Source: Certhia americana
Taxonomy: Eukaryota > Chordata > Aves > Passeriformes > Certhiidae
Assembly (NCBI GenBank): GCA_018697195.1
Contig: CM031879.1
Location: 45,654,048-45,718,047 of the forward strand
Direction: 5' to 3'
Length of the DNA stretch: 64,000 nucleotides
Under the pieces are notes generated by a model. The model made no database searches and was not told the DNA's origin. It saw nothing but the letters and a program-made list of their open reading frames with translations. The position numbers and the translations under genes were made by a program. This document shows, piece after piece, positions 35,441-46,590 of the stretch (within the stretch, counting starts at the first letter, position 1; each line of letters starts with the position of its first letter).

Positions 35441-38260
35441 CATCCTCATCCTGTGGTGGGCCTGCTGGACAGGGAAGGACCAGCATACCCTGCTGCCACC
35501 AGAGGAAGAAACACCTGCTTAGAGGGAAACCACCAAGAGAAAGTATTCAAAGCCATGGGAAAAGAAGTCAAATGACCGTATTCTTTCAAAAATAGACTTA
35601 CTGTTTACCAGAAATGGCTGTGGGGCCTTGTTTTCAACAACCAGAGTCAGGGAAGAATATTGCACATGAAATAACACCACGTGCACTGCAGTGTGCAGAT
35701 CCTAACACATACTTCAGACAGGTAAGCATTCCATCTTCGGAGAAAGGGGGGAACCCTTCCCTAGGAGAGACAGGCTGTGCTGGGAGAGGGAGGGAGGCAA
35801 TAATGATCTCCCACTTTAGGAAAAGGATGCTACATGCAGCCAGGACCTCACAGCAGGAGGGAGGCATCAGTCACAAGCTGCCTCGCTGAGCATCAGCGCT
35901 CTCCAATCCCCAAAGTGGAGCAGGGGCCCTGACCCTGCCTGGCTGTGAACAAGTTCTGGGGATGCAGCACGGGTCGGCTGGTCTGTGCCTGCCAGGACCA
36001 CGGGATGCTGGCTGCCCATCTGCTGCCTTGCTACACTGCCAAACGAAAACAGGGAGAGAGATTTTTTCCCTTTTAATTTTTTTTTTTTTCCCTCTCCCGT
36101 CTCCCTTCCCCACAGTTCATTTTTCTTCTGTTTAAGATAAGAGTGTTCATGAGCTGTGTTAATTACGTTCTGCAGAGGTGAGTATGGGGCTTTTGAGTTG
36201 CAGCAGGCACTCTTGTACCTGAAGCAGCTCCTTTGTTGCTCCTCCATGCTGATGTGCAAGGAAACCCTATGCATGGACCTGCTGTGGAGGTAGAGGTAGG
36301 TGGAGGTAGGCTGCAGAGTGCCTGTGCTCCAGCCCATGGTCTGTCATGCTATGGGAGCCAAGGATACTGCAGAAAACAGGTCCAGCAGCCTAGTGAGAGA
36401 GGGCTGTGAGGGGAAAGGAAGGGAAGAAGGGACCAAAGAGGGAAAAGAAAGGAGGTGATCATGAGGTGGGAAAAAGATGATACTAGAGGGATAAAGTGTT
36501 CCTTTTGGGGAGCCCTACAGAAACTGAATAACTGGTGGTCCTTTTTGCATTAGGCATTTTCAAATGTTGTAACAGTTAGATTTAAAAAAAACAAATAGAA
36601 TGGGGAAGTCAAGCTCTTCATCCCCAGCACCACAAACTCATTCCCTTCTCTTTCCCTAGTTTGCAGTTTTCGCAGGAGACCTCTTTTGAAAGGTTGCCTT
36701 AGTGGGAGAGGTTAACACACAAACACATCCTCTCCATGCTCCTGAGCTGGAGTAATACAATAATTGGGACAGCCAAACAATTTCTGGCTGGAAGACAAAA
36801 AGGCAGTGAAGAGGATGACCAAGCAACCAACCACAAGTAAAAAGGACCACCTTCAACCTGTTGTGCCAGTGAAGGTAACACCCGAGTAAAAAGATGGGGA
36901 AGTGAATTTCCAGGCGATCTCTTGTTTCTTCATACAATCCTGAGGAGACACAATGTAAAGGAAGTAAATTGTGTTTCTGCTCTGAGGGGTGCCAAAGCTA
37001 AGCAAACCCTGAGAGGCAGGAGTGCAAAAGCAGGAACCACGGAAAAGATGAGCTTGCTGGCAGCAGGAAGAACAAGAAATTATCAAATCTAGATCAAAAT
37101 GACACTGGGAGAAAGGGAAAAAAATCTCTTGCTGAGGTGGAGTAGGCCAATCATTAGTTCTCTCGGGTGGTGGAGGGGGAGGGAGTCTGCCGAAGGAACC
37201 GGTGGGACGATTATTTGGGGACCTGAGGAGCTAACAAGAGCAGTTATTTCCATTTCAAATAGAAAGGCGAGAGGAGATCAAACACATCTCACAGTAATGA
37301 TCCGGAGCCTTTCCCTTAACAGTGAGCCACACAAACGCTCAGGGTAATTGAAGCCACATGTAGCTAAGATGGAGAAGCTGAAATCTGCTCAAAGGGACTG
37401 GGGGGGGAACACCCACAAAGCAAACAAAGATAAAATCCCAACTGCAACAAACAAACAGCTCTGCACTGGCCTCCCCACCCTCCAATTTGCCTACCGCACG
37501 TGATCCATATGCATCAAGTGCTCTGCAGAACGACTCCACCGTTCTCTTCCTAAGGCTCCCCAGAATCCATGGACAACTATTCCCAATCCCATGGGTGAAT
37601 GAGCCAGTGAAAAAATATAAAAACTGGTAGAAATAAATATTAGTTTAAAACCTCAGTTTCAGATAATTATGGAATAAGAATGACAGTAGAGCACAAGATG
37701 GGCTTGAGATCTTTTTGCTTATTCATCCATTTTCTAAAAAATCTATGATGACTTCTGTTTAGTACTAGTGAGGAATTCTGATCAACTGCCCACTGCTTTT
37801 CAGTCCCTGATCTCCTGCTGAGACTGCATTTAGCTATTAAGTGGTAGTTCGATATGGTCCCATTCTTCTTACCTGGAAACCAGACTGAGATCCACCAGCC
37901 TGTTTCAGAGGGAGACATCTGTTGTCACTGTCATCATTGCCCCGGGGTTAAAAAAGCTGTGAGTTTCAAGGTCATAAACACTGATTACCTTACCATCTCC
38001 AGATTCATGAATGCCCATCTAAGAGCAAATCCATCCCCATCCCATTCTAGCAGTCCAAAACCCTTAAGACAAGTGAGAAGTGTTTCTATGTTGTAAAAAG
38101 TATGAAGGTCACTAGGCTTTATTTAACATAAAGCTTAGTGTGTTTATGTATTTAATTAGTCCAATTTTAGTTAAAAATGTGTGCCCCAGGTTAGAAATCA
38201 TCGCCTTACGGACAAGAGCGTCCACAATGGTATCCAGCACCCAGAAAACTTTAAGCCCAT
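35441..38260. other. non-coding unique sequence
   Basis: No gene is recognised. Purine-rich tracts lie at 36391-36475, and a T run of 13 is at 36077-36089. The stretch 37200-37330 ('acgattatttgggg', 'cagttatttccatttcaaatag', 'cagtaatgatccgg') has a mild regulatory look. A 156-codon minus frame at 35867-36337 has no known domain. Confidence 0.55.
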
Positions 38261-38310
38261 CCTCCTCCTCCTCCTCCTCCTCCTCCTCCTCCTCCTCCTC
38301 CTCCTCCTCC
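38261..38310. repeat. (CCT)n / (AGG)n microsatellite
   Basis: 50 bases of uninterrupted CCT units, flanked by short relatives. It forms a perfect polypyrimidine-polypurine duplex. Translated frames across it give Ser, Glu or similar homopolymers that are artefacts of the repeat. Confidence 0.97.
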
Positions 38311-38512
38311 ACAGTCACCTAGGCCAAACTATAGCAGAAAACTAGGACTTTTCACTCTGGCAGCAGAGCCAAGAGCACCTTTATAGAGATGGATAAGAGC
38401 AGCCTGTGGAGCATTAGGTCTTTTCTCCTGCTGGTGACAGAAGCCCGCATTCTTCTTGCTGTACCCATCACTTAACTTATGCAGAGCATAGGAAGAAGAG
38501 GAAAAGCAGTTT

Positions 38513-39292
38513 CTAAGGTAACGGCACACCCAGCACTGTGGGCTGTGCAGAAGACTTCCAGCTGCTGCAAACAGCTGGGAGGCACTGGGCAGCGTGCAGG
38601 TGAGTGGCAAGAAGCCCCACGCAGCACTGGGAAAGCATGATGTCACACTGAACCAGCTGAAGGAAAGGCCCTGTGTGGGCCATGCTCATGTAACCCCACC
38701 CTATGGGGACAAGGAGGTGGGTCAGTGAGTTAGCAGGGCTCCCTGCATGAAGGTGCAAGGATACCCTCTTGGACCATATCAGTGTGGAAGCAATTATCTG
38801 CATATCCCACAGTGTTTCCTCTCTCTTCCAACCAGCTTTTGAAGGCTGCTCATCGTCCCTGCTGTCTGTCTCCTTCCCCACAGTCCCACACAGAATATTT
38901 GCCTCCCAAGAGATACTTTTAACCCTTGCAGCCTGTCCTTTGCAATACAGATCATCAGCATCAGTCCTTCCAGTCCTGGCTGGAAGAGTCTCCTTTAGCA
39001 TTTGCAGCATGTAGACATGTGTATCTGTGTGCTGGCTAGACCCAGGTATGAACCCTGTGTGTGTGTGTGTGCATGTATTTGGGGTAGATAGAGGTACACA
39101 ACACACGAAGACTCTGTGGCAGTCAGTGAAAGCCCAGACACTTATTTCTGAGCCCGCTGTGTAAAATACAGGCAGCAGAGACTCTGCCTGTGCAGTACAT
39201 GGGAGCACCTCAGCCAGCTGGCAGCCCCACCTTGTGCTGCAGCCAGCACCAACGCAGTCTTGCCTGATATTGAAACCATTACTCTTCACCAT
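38513..39292 (-). other. longest open frame in the window (259 codons), probably chance
   Basis: A 259-codon frame reads through on the minus strand with an ATG at its start. I see no domain, signal peptide or conserved motif. Part of it is the translated TG microsatellite (a His-Thr run), and it sits beside the CCT repeat. Several shorter frames overlap it on both strands. At this size a chance frame is expected about once in a window this long. It could be a young orphan frame in a transcript, but nothing supports that. Confidence 0.15.
39056..39071. repeat. (TG)n microsatellite
   Basis: Eight TG units followed by 'catgt'. Confidence 0.9.
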
Positions 39293-39329
39293 TCCCTCAC
39301 CCTGTGCTGCCTCTTTATCCCCCAGGAAG

Positions 39330-39540
39330 CTTGGAGCTAAAATTATATATCCGAATAATTATTCTGTGGCTTGAAAACAATCTTCCTCCCTCACCACCCT
39401 TTTCTTTGACATGTGTGTTTAATATCAAATTATTTATAACCCAGCCTCACGGTCAAGCTTTTAATAAAAGAGCTGCCAGACACTTTAAAAAGCATCGTAT
39501 TCACTTGACTAGCCACATTATGCTGAGTAAGGGTTGCAGG
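39330..39540. promoter_or_regulatory. candidate conserved non-coding element
   Basis: An AT-rich, non-repetitive block with 'ctaaaattatatatccgaataattattc', 'taatatcaaattatttata', 'cttttaataaaagagctgcc' and 'aaaaagcatcgtattc', retaining CpG at 'tccgaata', 'cacggtc' and 'atcgta'. TTTTAATAAAAG resembles MEF2- or HOX/CDX-type sites. No coding potential. Composition-based inference. Confidence 0.33.
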
Positions 39541-40964
39541 GCTTTAGCAGAAGGAGCCTTGCTGCTGAAAATCCCCCCAGTCCATGTGTGCACGTGTTTT
39601 ACTCACTCACACTGTCTCTTGTTCTCTCCATGTTGTTCTTCCGTCTCTCCTTCTCCCTTCACCTATCTATCTGCAGTCCCTGACCAGCTATCTTGAAATA
39701 CTGCCCCTACTGATGTCTACAAATAAAAGAATCATTAAGAAGGGATTCTTCAATGCCACACGGATTTTTCCTTCCCTATTATTATGCATAACCGAAGAGA
39801 GGTCAAAAATGAAGGAATGGATCCTTTAAACCTCCCTCCTTCCTTCTTTCCTCAGCTTTATCTGCTTCTTTTCACTGCACTAACCTTTTCCTTCTCTAAG
39901 TATATATATGCACATATACATATTACTCTCCCCCTTCAGCATGAAATATTGATGAATTCTGCTCCCCTAAACGAAGGTTTGTTGCAGAAGAAGCCTGCAG
40001 TTCATCTTCAGCAGGAAGAATGCAAATGTGTTGAAATCCTAGGAGGGATAGGACAGCAAAATACAAGGGCTGCTGCAGCAGCTGCCAGATCATGTTTGAT
40101 TCTGCGCACGGGCACAGACAGTAGCAGGGCAGGAAAGTTCCCCCGAGCAGTGATGACCCTCCTGGTTCCCCAAGCAAGAGGCAAAAACATGCTACCCAAG
40201 TAGGGACCTTATTTACACAGAATTTATGCCTTGAATTATAGGGGAGGGCCAAACTACCGTTAGCACAGATGTAAATCTGTATCTAGTGAAGCTAAAACGA
40301 ACTTATTCCAGATTTATACTCCCATCAGGGGGGTTTTATGCATGTAGTTTTCCACAGTGCCTTCTGCCATCCCAGGCATCACCGCACATGTCCAACTTTT
40401 GTGGGCTCTGGCAGGAATAAAGCATGCATAACAATTTGGTAATCAGTCCCCTCCAGGTCTGATGTAAAAGACTTGCCCACAGGGGATCTGAGCACTGGAA
40501 GAAGAAAACCAACAACAACTCATAACATTTAGGGAGCTGTGCTTTTCTTTGCATCCTCCTAGGAACAAAGCAATGATGCCTGTTAGTCTGTGTATGTAAT
40601 TGGACTCTGAGTGCTAAGTGAGGAACATCAAAGAGGTGAGGATTGCTAACAGACCTCCAAGTGAGGCACTGTGGCTGTTCCTGAGCATTTAGCATTCAGG
40701 TAAGAAGAGATGGAGATGGAAGGCCTGAAACATCACTGCATACAGGGGTCCCAAACCACAGCCCTTTTCCAAAAGAGCTACTGACTCCTTTTTAAATGCT
40801 CTATCAACTCCTGCATCTGAGAAGGCAACCTATATTCTCCAGTAGGGGCAGGGCAGTCAGGGTCAGGCAAGATGACTGTGAGGAAAGGCACAAGTGAGAA
40901 GGGGTCAGGTGCCAAGAGTCTTTTCTCAGCCTTCTATGTCACTGAAACATCCTGGTTTTCCCCT
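39541..40964. other. non-coding unique sequence
   Basis: No gene or repeat is recognised. The 139-codon plus frame at 39784-40203 shows no domain. Confidence 0.55.
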
Positions 40965-41195
40965 GGTCATAATGTCATAAGATGGCTTGTGTTGGAAGAG
41001 TTGGCTTGAAGATCATCTAGTTCCAACCCCCTGCTATGAGCAGGGACACATTCCGCTAGACCAGGTTGCTTGAAGTTCCATCCAGTTTGTCCCTGAATTC
41101 TTCCAGCGATGTGAAACATGGAGGTATGATAGCTTCTCCTGCTACAGAGAGGAGCATAGTAAGAATTTCCCAAGGTCTAATGCTTGAAATTAGTG
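40965..41195 (-). repeat. CR1 LINE 3' end, antisense
   Basis: Read on the minus strand this is the CR1 3' region. On the plus strand it appears as 'ttggcttgaagatcatctagttccaaccccctgctatgagcagggacac', 'ccgctagaccaggttgcttgaagttccatccag', 'ttcttccagcgatg', then 'agtaagaatttcccaaggtctaatgcttgaa' (for the 'taaagaatttcttcctaatatctaatctaaa' block). The terminal ATTCTATG tail is lost or unrecognisable at the 40965 end. It lies in the opposite orientation to the 18-kb and 62-kb copies. Confidence 0.92.
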
Positions 41196-41529
41196 CTGCA
41201 CTGGCACCTCTGAACCATACCGTCATCTACACTACCTTCATTTTGAAGTGACTAAAGACCTTGAAAAATCCCCTTTGAAAATTCCTCAGCCAGAAGCCAA
41301 ATCCAGTGGAGTCAAACACGGGCTCCAGCAGCCAACCTGATGCTTGCCTGATGCTTGCTGCATCCCTCAAGCATCCCTACCAAACTCACTGCCTCACTAC
41401 CTATCCTGAGAGCCACAGCTTCTCTGCTGGCCTTGCAGACCCTTGCTGAACTACTGGGAGATTTATGAGGGTTCTCATGAGCTCTTCTCAGCATCACACA
41501 CTCCCTGGTCACAAGCCTGGGGACAGAAC

Positions 41530-41610
41530 CATAAATCCCATTTCACAGATGAGAGGAGTGATGCACAGAGGTGGACTATTTCACAGTCATATCTCCCATC
41601 CTGATCCCTA
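41530..41610 (+). repeat. short MIR-type SINE fragment
   Basis: 'aaatcccatttcacagatgagaggagtgatgcacagaggtggactatttcacagtcata' follows the MIR core 'atccccattttacagatggggaaactgaggcacagagaggttaagtgacttgcccaaggtcaca'. Only about 80 bases can be followed. Confidence 0.6.
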
Positions 41611-41859
41611 CTACCTTGGTTCCCCAGCACTTGCCAAATCCTTTCGAGGAGCTCAGACCCTTTACAATGTGCTGCTCCCACACTACAATGTGTGGTGACA
41701 GTGATGGAGGGTGCCCATTGCTCCCCCTCCTTCTCCTCTGTGTGCTGGCAGCTGAATGTGTTATTTTTGTCCCCAGTTCAGAGGCAGTTTCATGCATCCC
41801 ACTGTGTGGCTTATCTTCTGCAATTAGCACTTTCCACCATATCTGATAGGAGAGAAGGG

Positions 41860-42000
41860 CTCAGCTGCCCCTGATTAATTGCCAAGTATTTGCTTTCTTT
41901 TCCACTTCTGTGGCCTGGAATTAATTAGTTTATCCCTCTTATTTCTTTCATGGGCCAGAGTGTTCTCCTTTTTTTGTGCAATTATATATAATAGCAATGC
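41860..42000. promoter_or_regulatory. candidate conserved non-coding element
   Basis: AT-rich block with 'cccctgattaattgccaag', 'ggaattaattagtttatccc' and 'gtgcaattatatataatagc'. Two ATTAATTA-like homeodomain sites lie about 50 bp apart. No frame or repeat is seen. Inference only. Confidence 0.3.
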
Positions 42001-44605
42001 TTGAAATCCCCTGAGGAACCATTGAGAGAGGCTCTCAATGGGGAGGAAAGGAGCCTGAAAGCAAGGAGATTACTAAAGGTCATATGTCCTACAGCTTCCC
42101 TGCTGTCCTAAAATACATATTATCCCCTGACTCCAGCACAAATTCCTTCTCTGCACCACCCACCTTGCTGCCTTCTCCAGGTTTTTCAGTTAGTTAATGT
42201 CTGAACAACAGGAAAAGCTTGCAGACCTAAATCCCAAGTGTGAACAAGAGATGTAAAAGAATGTCCCCCCCTTGGCTGGACACCTTCAGGTTGCAGAAAA
42301 CACAGACCTCATAGCCCAACAGGAACAATCTCACAATGCTTGCCTGGCCACTAAAAGGGATATGGCAATAGGAACACTGGCTCTAATTTGAAGGAAATGC
42401 TACAGTTTAGGTACAGCAGCTAAACAGTCTCACAGTCTCTGGCTGAGGAGGATGACTCCTGTGGCTCACATAAAAGCCAGCAGCACACTGCTGACTTGGG
42501 AGACAGGAGTACAGAAAATGTCCCTGAGCAAGAAGACCATGTCCACTTCCTGCCTTGCAAATGCAGGTGGCACTGGCACCAGTGTTCACATCCCAGTCTT
42601 GTTTTCCTGAACAGTAAACCAGGAGTAAATGGGTATGAAAGCTCTGTTACTGAAAGCAAATCTTGATCCTTTGGCCAAAAGGGAAAGACTGTTTTTTGAT
42701 ATTTTTTATTTGAGTTTCCCCAAGCCAGGTCTTGTCTAGACACTGCAGCCCTTAGGGAACAGTATGTGGGGCAGCCCTCTGCTTGACAGGAGGAAAAATC
42801 AAGGCATCTCGGAAGGAGTGAGGCAGAACTTCATCTAATTCCCAAACTGTTGGCAATAGATCCATCTGAGGTCTTATTTACTGAGGATATAAACCCATCA
42901 TTGTTATCTTCCTTCTTACCTTATTCACACCCATTATTAGGCAATGTGGTCTTTACAGTCCACTCCATTCAAGTTGTTTCACTTACTGCATTTCTTTTTA
43001 AGCTGGTGTCAGATGGTTGTGTTTGACCCAACACAGCCTGAGTTTCAGGGGGCTTTTTGGTTGTCACAATCCCTGTGCACTAAAATTTCCATGCTATCTA
43101 AATTGAAGATAAGAAACCATGAAGCAGCCAAGATGCTGCCCCCAGTCCTCAGGTTGTCAGGATGACTGTGGTCTCACCCAGCATAGGGAGGGAGGGATTC
43201 CAAGACAGCCAAAAATTAGGCAAGCATTTGTTTTCCCACCACAGTACCTGCAGAGCTAAAGCTGTTCAGCCTTGAGCCAGAGAACAGACAGCAGCTTGGC
43301 TCTTATGGGTGCAAAAGAGAAGGGATGATCAGGTAAGACAGTGTGCCTAAGACCCTTCTACCCTGTTCTTTGGATTGACTTTGCTTTCTGCCAGCTCCCC
43401 TGCCTCTTGTGCCTACCTTCATTTGGCTCTCTTAATTATTAGCAGCGACCAGTTGTCTCCCCTACAATCCTTTTGGGCAGACTAGAGGTGATAAACCCGT
43501 GGAAGGTGAAGCCTGTGCATTGCCTGAGCTGCAGATGGAGAAGTGGCTGAGGACTGCAGCCGGGTGACACGGCATCTCCCGCAGCTCTCTTCCCCTCCCT
43601 TTCTCTCCTTTTCCCTCTCCTGACTTACAGCTCTGCCAGTTCTGCATCACAGACCCCTGTGAACTTGCTCTGCAGGCAGGGAGTGAATGGAGCATAGACA
43701 TGCCTGGGAATCTGCAACTGCACGGAGATAACTGTGTGTGCCAGGGAGGGGGAAATGTGCCAGGGGCTGGCCTCGCACACGGTGTGGAGCTGGGAAATGC
43801 AAGCATGCTAGATGTAGTACACATACACTTACACCCATGTAATTTGAATCATGGTCTGCACCCTTCAGTATACACTGCATGCTCCAGAGGGCATCTGCTG
43901 AGCAAAAGGCATTAACATACAAAAAGGAGGGGGCTTGCTTTAAAACAGCTGTATATATCCATCCACCGTGTGTGCTGCAGTCAGTGAGTTGTTTCAGGTG
44001 AAATTGTTGCATCTTTCTCCTTGGAAAGGCACCTCAGTGCGCGCTGCTGGGCTCTCCCTCAATTCAGCATGATGTTGGGGCAGCAGCCATTTCCTTGCTC
44101 TCAGATTCAAAAGGACAAAAAAGCATCCACAGCTGTTTCTCATCCATTTGTTTCTGAAGAGGACAAGGTGGGGTCGTTTTTTGCCTTACTCTTGAGGGAG
44201 TTTTTCTTATGCTGTGGGGCAGAACTGGAGAAGATGAGTCCAGCTGGGAAGAGCAAGTTTGGCCAGTGGTCTGTTGAGGGGTCTAATACCACCTCTGTTC
44301 CACCCAGACCTATGGGTTGCAGACTCCAACAGCAGGCACAAAGGAGACCCTTTTGCCTCCTTATATGAATTCCCATCTATATGTGAAGATCTTAGGTTTG
44401 TGTTCTGGTTCTGTTCCTTCAACACCTACGTCCCCCAGCCTTGCTCTGCTGGTGTAAAATGGTCAGTCTGCCTTTACTTGGGCAGTGCTACAGTCATTTC
44501 ACACCTCCCGAAGCTCTAAAGCTCTTTCCTTCATAATTAGGGGTGTAACACCTCCTCTGAAGAGCTCTTATATGGCAGGAATGCAAAACTGAGGAGGCTC
44601 TTCAT
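42001..44605. other. non-coding unique sequence with one possible CR1 scrap
   Basis: No gene is recognised. Around 43252-43320 the string 'gagctaaagctgttcagccttgagccagagaacag' resembles the CR1 stretch 'gagctggggctgttcagcctggagaagagaag', but it is too short to call. The stretch 43830-43930 has an unusual composition but no feature. Confidence 0.5.
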
Positions 44606-44624
44606 CCCCCCCCCCCCCCCCCCC
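44606..44624. repeat. poly(C) tract, 19 bases
   Basis: 19 consecutive C, which may be a sequencing or assembly weak point. Confidence 0.93.
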
Positions 44625-46539
44625 AACTCTCTCCCATCCACTAAGGCACCTGCAAAGTGATTCATGCACATGCACCAAGCATTCTTTGTTTTACCTTACA
44701 GTAATCCACAGCTTTACTAAATCACTCACAGAAGTGACTTGAAAGCAAACCCATAAACGTCTCTCCTAATTACTTGGTAAAACATTTAATTTTCTATCTC
44801 TTTGTTTCAAAGTTGTGAGTAACAGCAGACAGGGAAGATATGCAACATGCTGGCTTTGAATGACAAGGGGAGCCAAGTGTCTGATCATGACAGCTCACTC
44901 AGGTTTGCAGAAGCAGAGCACAGAGGCACATGCATTCCTGCCTGCCCAGTTCTGAAATGGCATTTGCAATTGCTGAGTGCCTGTACAAACCAAGCATTTT
45001 ACAGGAGCAAACATTTTTTCAGCCTCATTTGAATGCAAAGCTGCCATCATTACACACATAAAGTAAGCATGCAATAGCCTTACAAGACCCCCAGTGGTAA
45101 TGGAGTTCCCTAAGTTCCTAACAGCAAAGTCCTGAGATTTCAGTGTCAAGCACTGCTCAAAAAGGTTAGAATCTCATTAGATCCTGTTTTGTTGCTACAC
45201 ACTGTCTACCTCAGGTTAGCCCTGCTAGCTTCCATGCAAAGTGTTGCTCTTGCTTGCTTCTATACATCTTCGCTGTGTTTCCAGACATTATTAAGCATCT
45301 GACACAATCCATCCCAGAGGTAGCTGCATTTAGTTGAGGCTGAATGATTGCTGAATGTATGTAGTCTGCAAAGCAGTGAGTGATTCTTCAAGATGTCAGT
45401 CATCTTCATTAACATAAATAAGATATGTTTCATTTTAGTCACTCTAAAATCATTGAGTCATTTATTGATGTCTTAGTAATTTATGAGCTCTGTATCTTTG
45501 CTGGAAACCTTTTTTTTCTGCAACCAGTGCGACTGGTTGCAGGAAGGAATGGGCACAGTACAGAGGTAGATCTCTGCCCAGCTGAAGTACAACTATTTCT
45601 TCCCTGGGTCAAAAGGTGAAATAAGCTGGGGTGATGATGCTTGTGAGCCTTTCATCCTGCAGTCCATACCATTAGTTACAAAATGCCAATGTTTTGCCCA
45701 GTGAGAAATGGTCATCTCGTGTTGCACCTGTTGGTGCTATGACTTATCATAGGCATATGAAAACTGAATCCAATTCCGTTTTTTGCTGGCAGCTTTTGCT
45801 CAGAAGGCAAAGGACTCACTAGAACAGAGAATGAATGAACTTCCTTCCTGTTCCAAAAAATGGTCATCCAGGAGAGGTGCACATTATCCACAGCTGGAGC
45901 TTTTATCTGGAGGGGTGATGAAAGGGAAACGTGAGTCTCCCAGGGTGTCAGTCAAGCACTCTCATCAGTCTAATTTCAGACAGAAATTTTATTACGCAAG
46001 AGAACTGAGTGGGTTCAGATGAGCTCTGGAGAGGCATCCAGATCCTCTGCTGATAGGACAAATCAAAATGGGATACCAGCTTGTCACAGTTCAGAGGGAA
46101 GAGGAGCCCTCCATCCTCAACACCACTTCAACAGCCTTTAGCTCAGTGGTGGGATGGAGAATCTGTCAAAAAAATAGGTCCAGATTCAGCATCTCTCACA
46201 CTTCTGACACATGTTTCAGATCCTCTCTACTCAGAAATGCCCAGCAAGTGTGACTATGAAGCCAAAGAGGAGAAGGGTGGAGAAGTCATGGCCCATATGA
46301 GTCAGCCAAGCTAAGTGTGATGCTGGGTGCACACACAGTCACTCCAGCTCTGGCCATGAGTTTTCCCTCAGACAGGAGGAAAAGGAGAGCAGGACAGGTA
46401 GGATGCTGAGAGCCCACACTGACATTTCTCACTTGCCCATAATCTCACCTCTGTCGCTTCACTTCTGGGAGAGAGGCAACTTTAAAAAGAAATTTTATCA
46501 AGCCCACCAAAGGGGAAAAGAAAAGGACCTCAAAGTGTA
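44625..46539. other. non-coding unique sequence
   Basis: No gene or repeat is recognised. Short frames only. Confidence 0.55.
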
Positions 46540-46590
46540 AATAAACTTCTGTGCCTTAGTTTCCTTATCTCAGCCCTATTTGTTCCCTTT
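46540..46590 (-). repeat. short antisense MIR-type fragment
   Basis: 'aaacttctgtgccttagtttccttatct' matches the antisense MIR core 'taacctctctgtgcctcagtttccccatct' with few changes. Only about 50 bases are recognisable. Confidence 0.5.

Noticed and set aside
38140..38322. Serine- or glutamate-rich 'proteins' across the CCT repeat
   Set aside because: These are direct translations of the microsatellite in each frame, with no gene context.
43252..43320. CR1-like scrap ('gctgttcagccttgag')
   Set aside because: Similarity of about 35 bases with no continuation on either side, so too short to annotate on its own.
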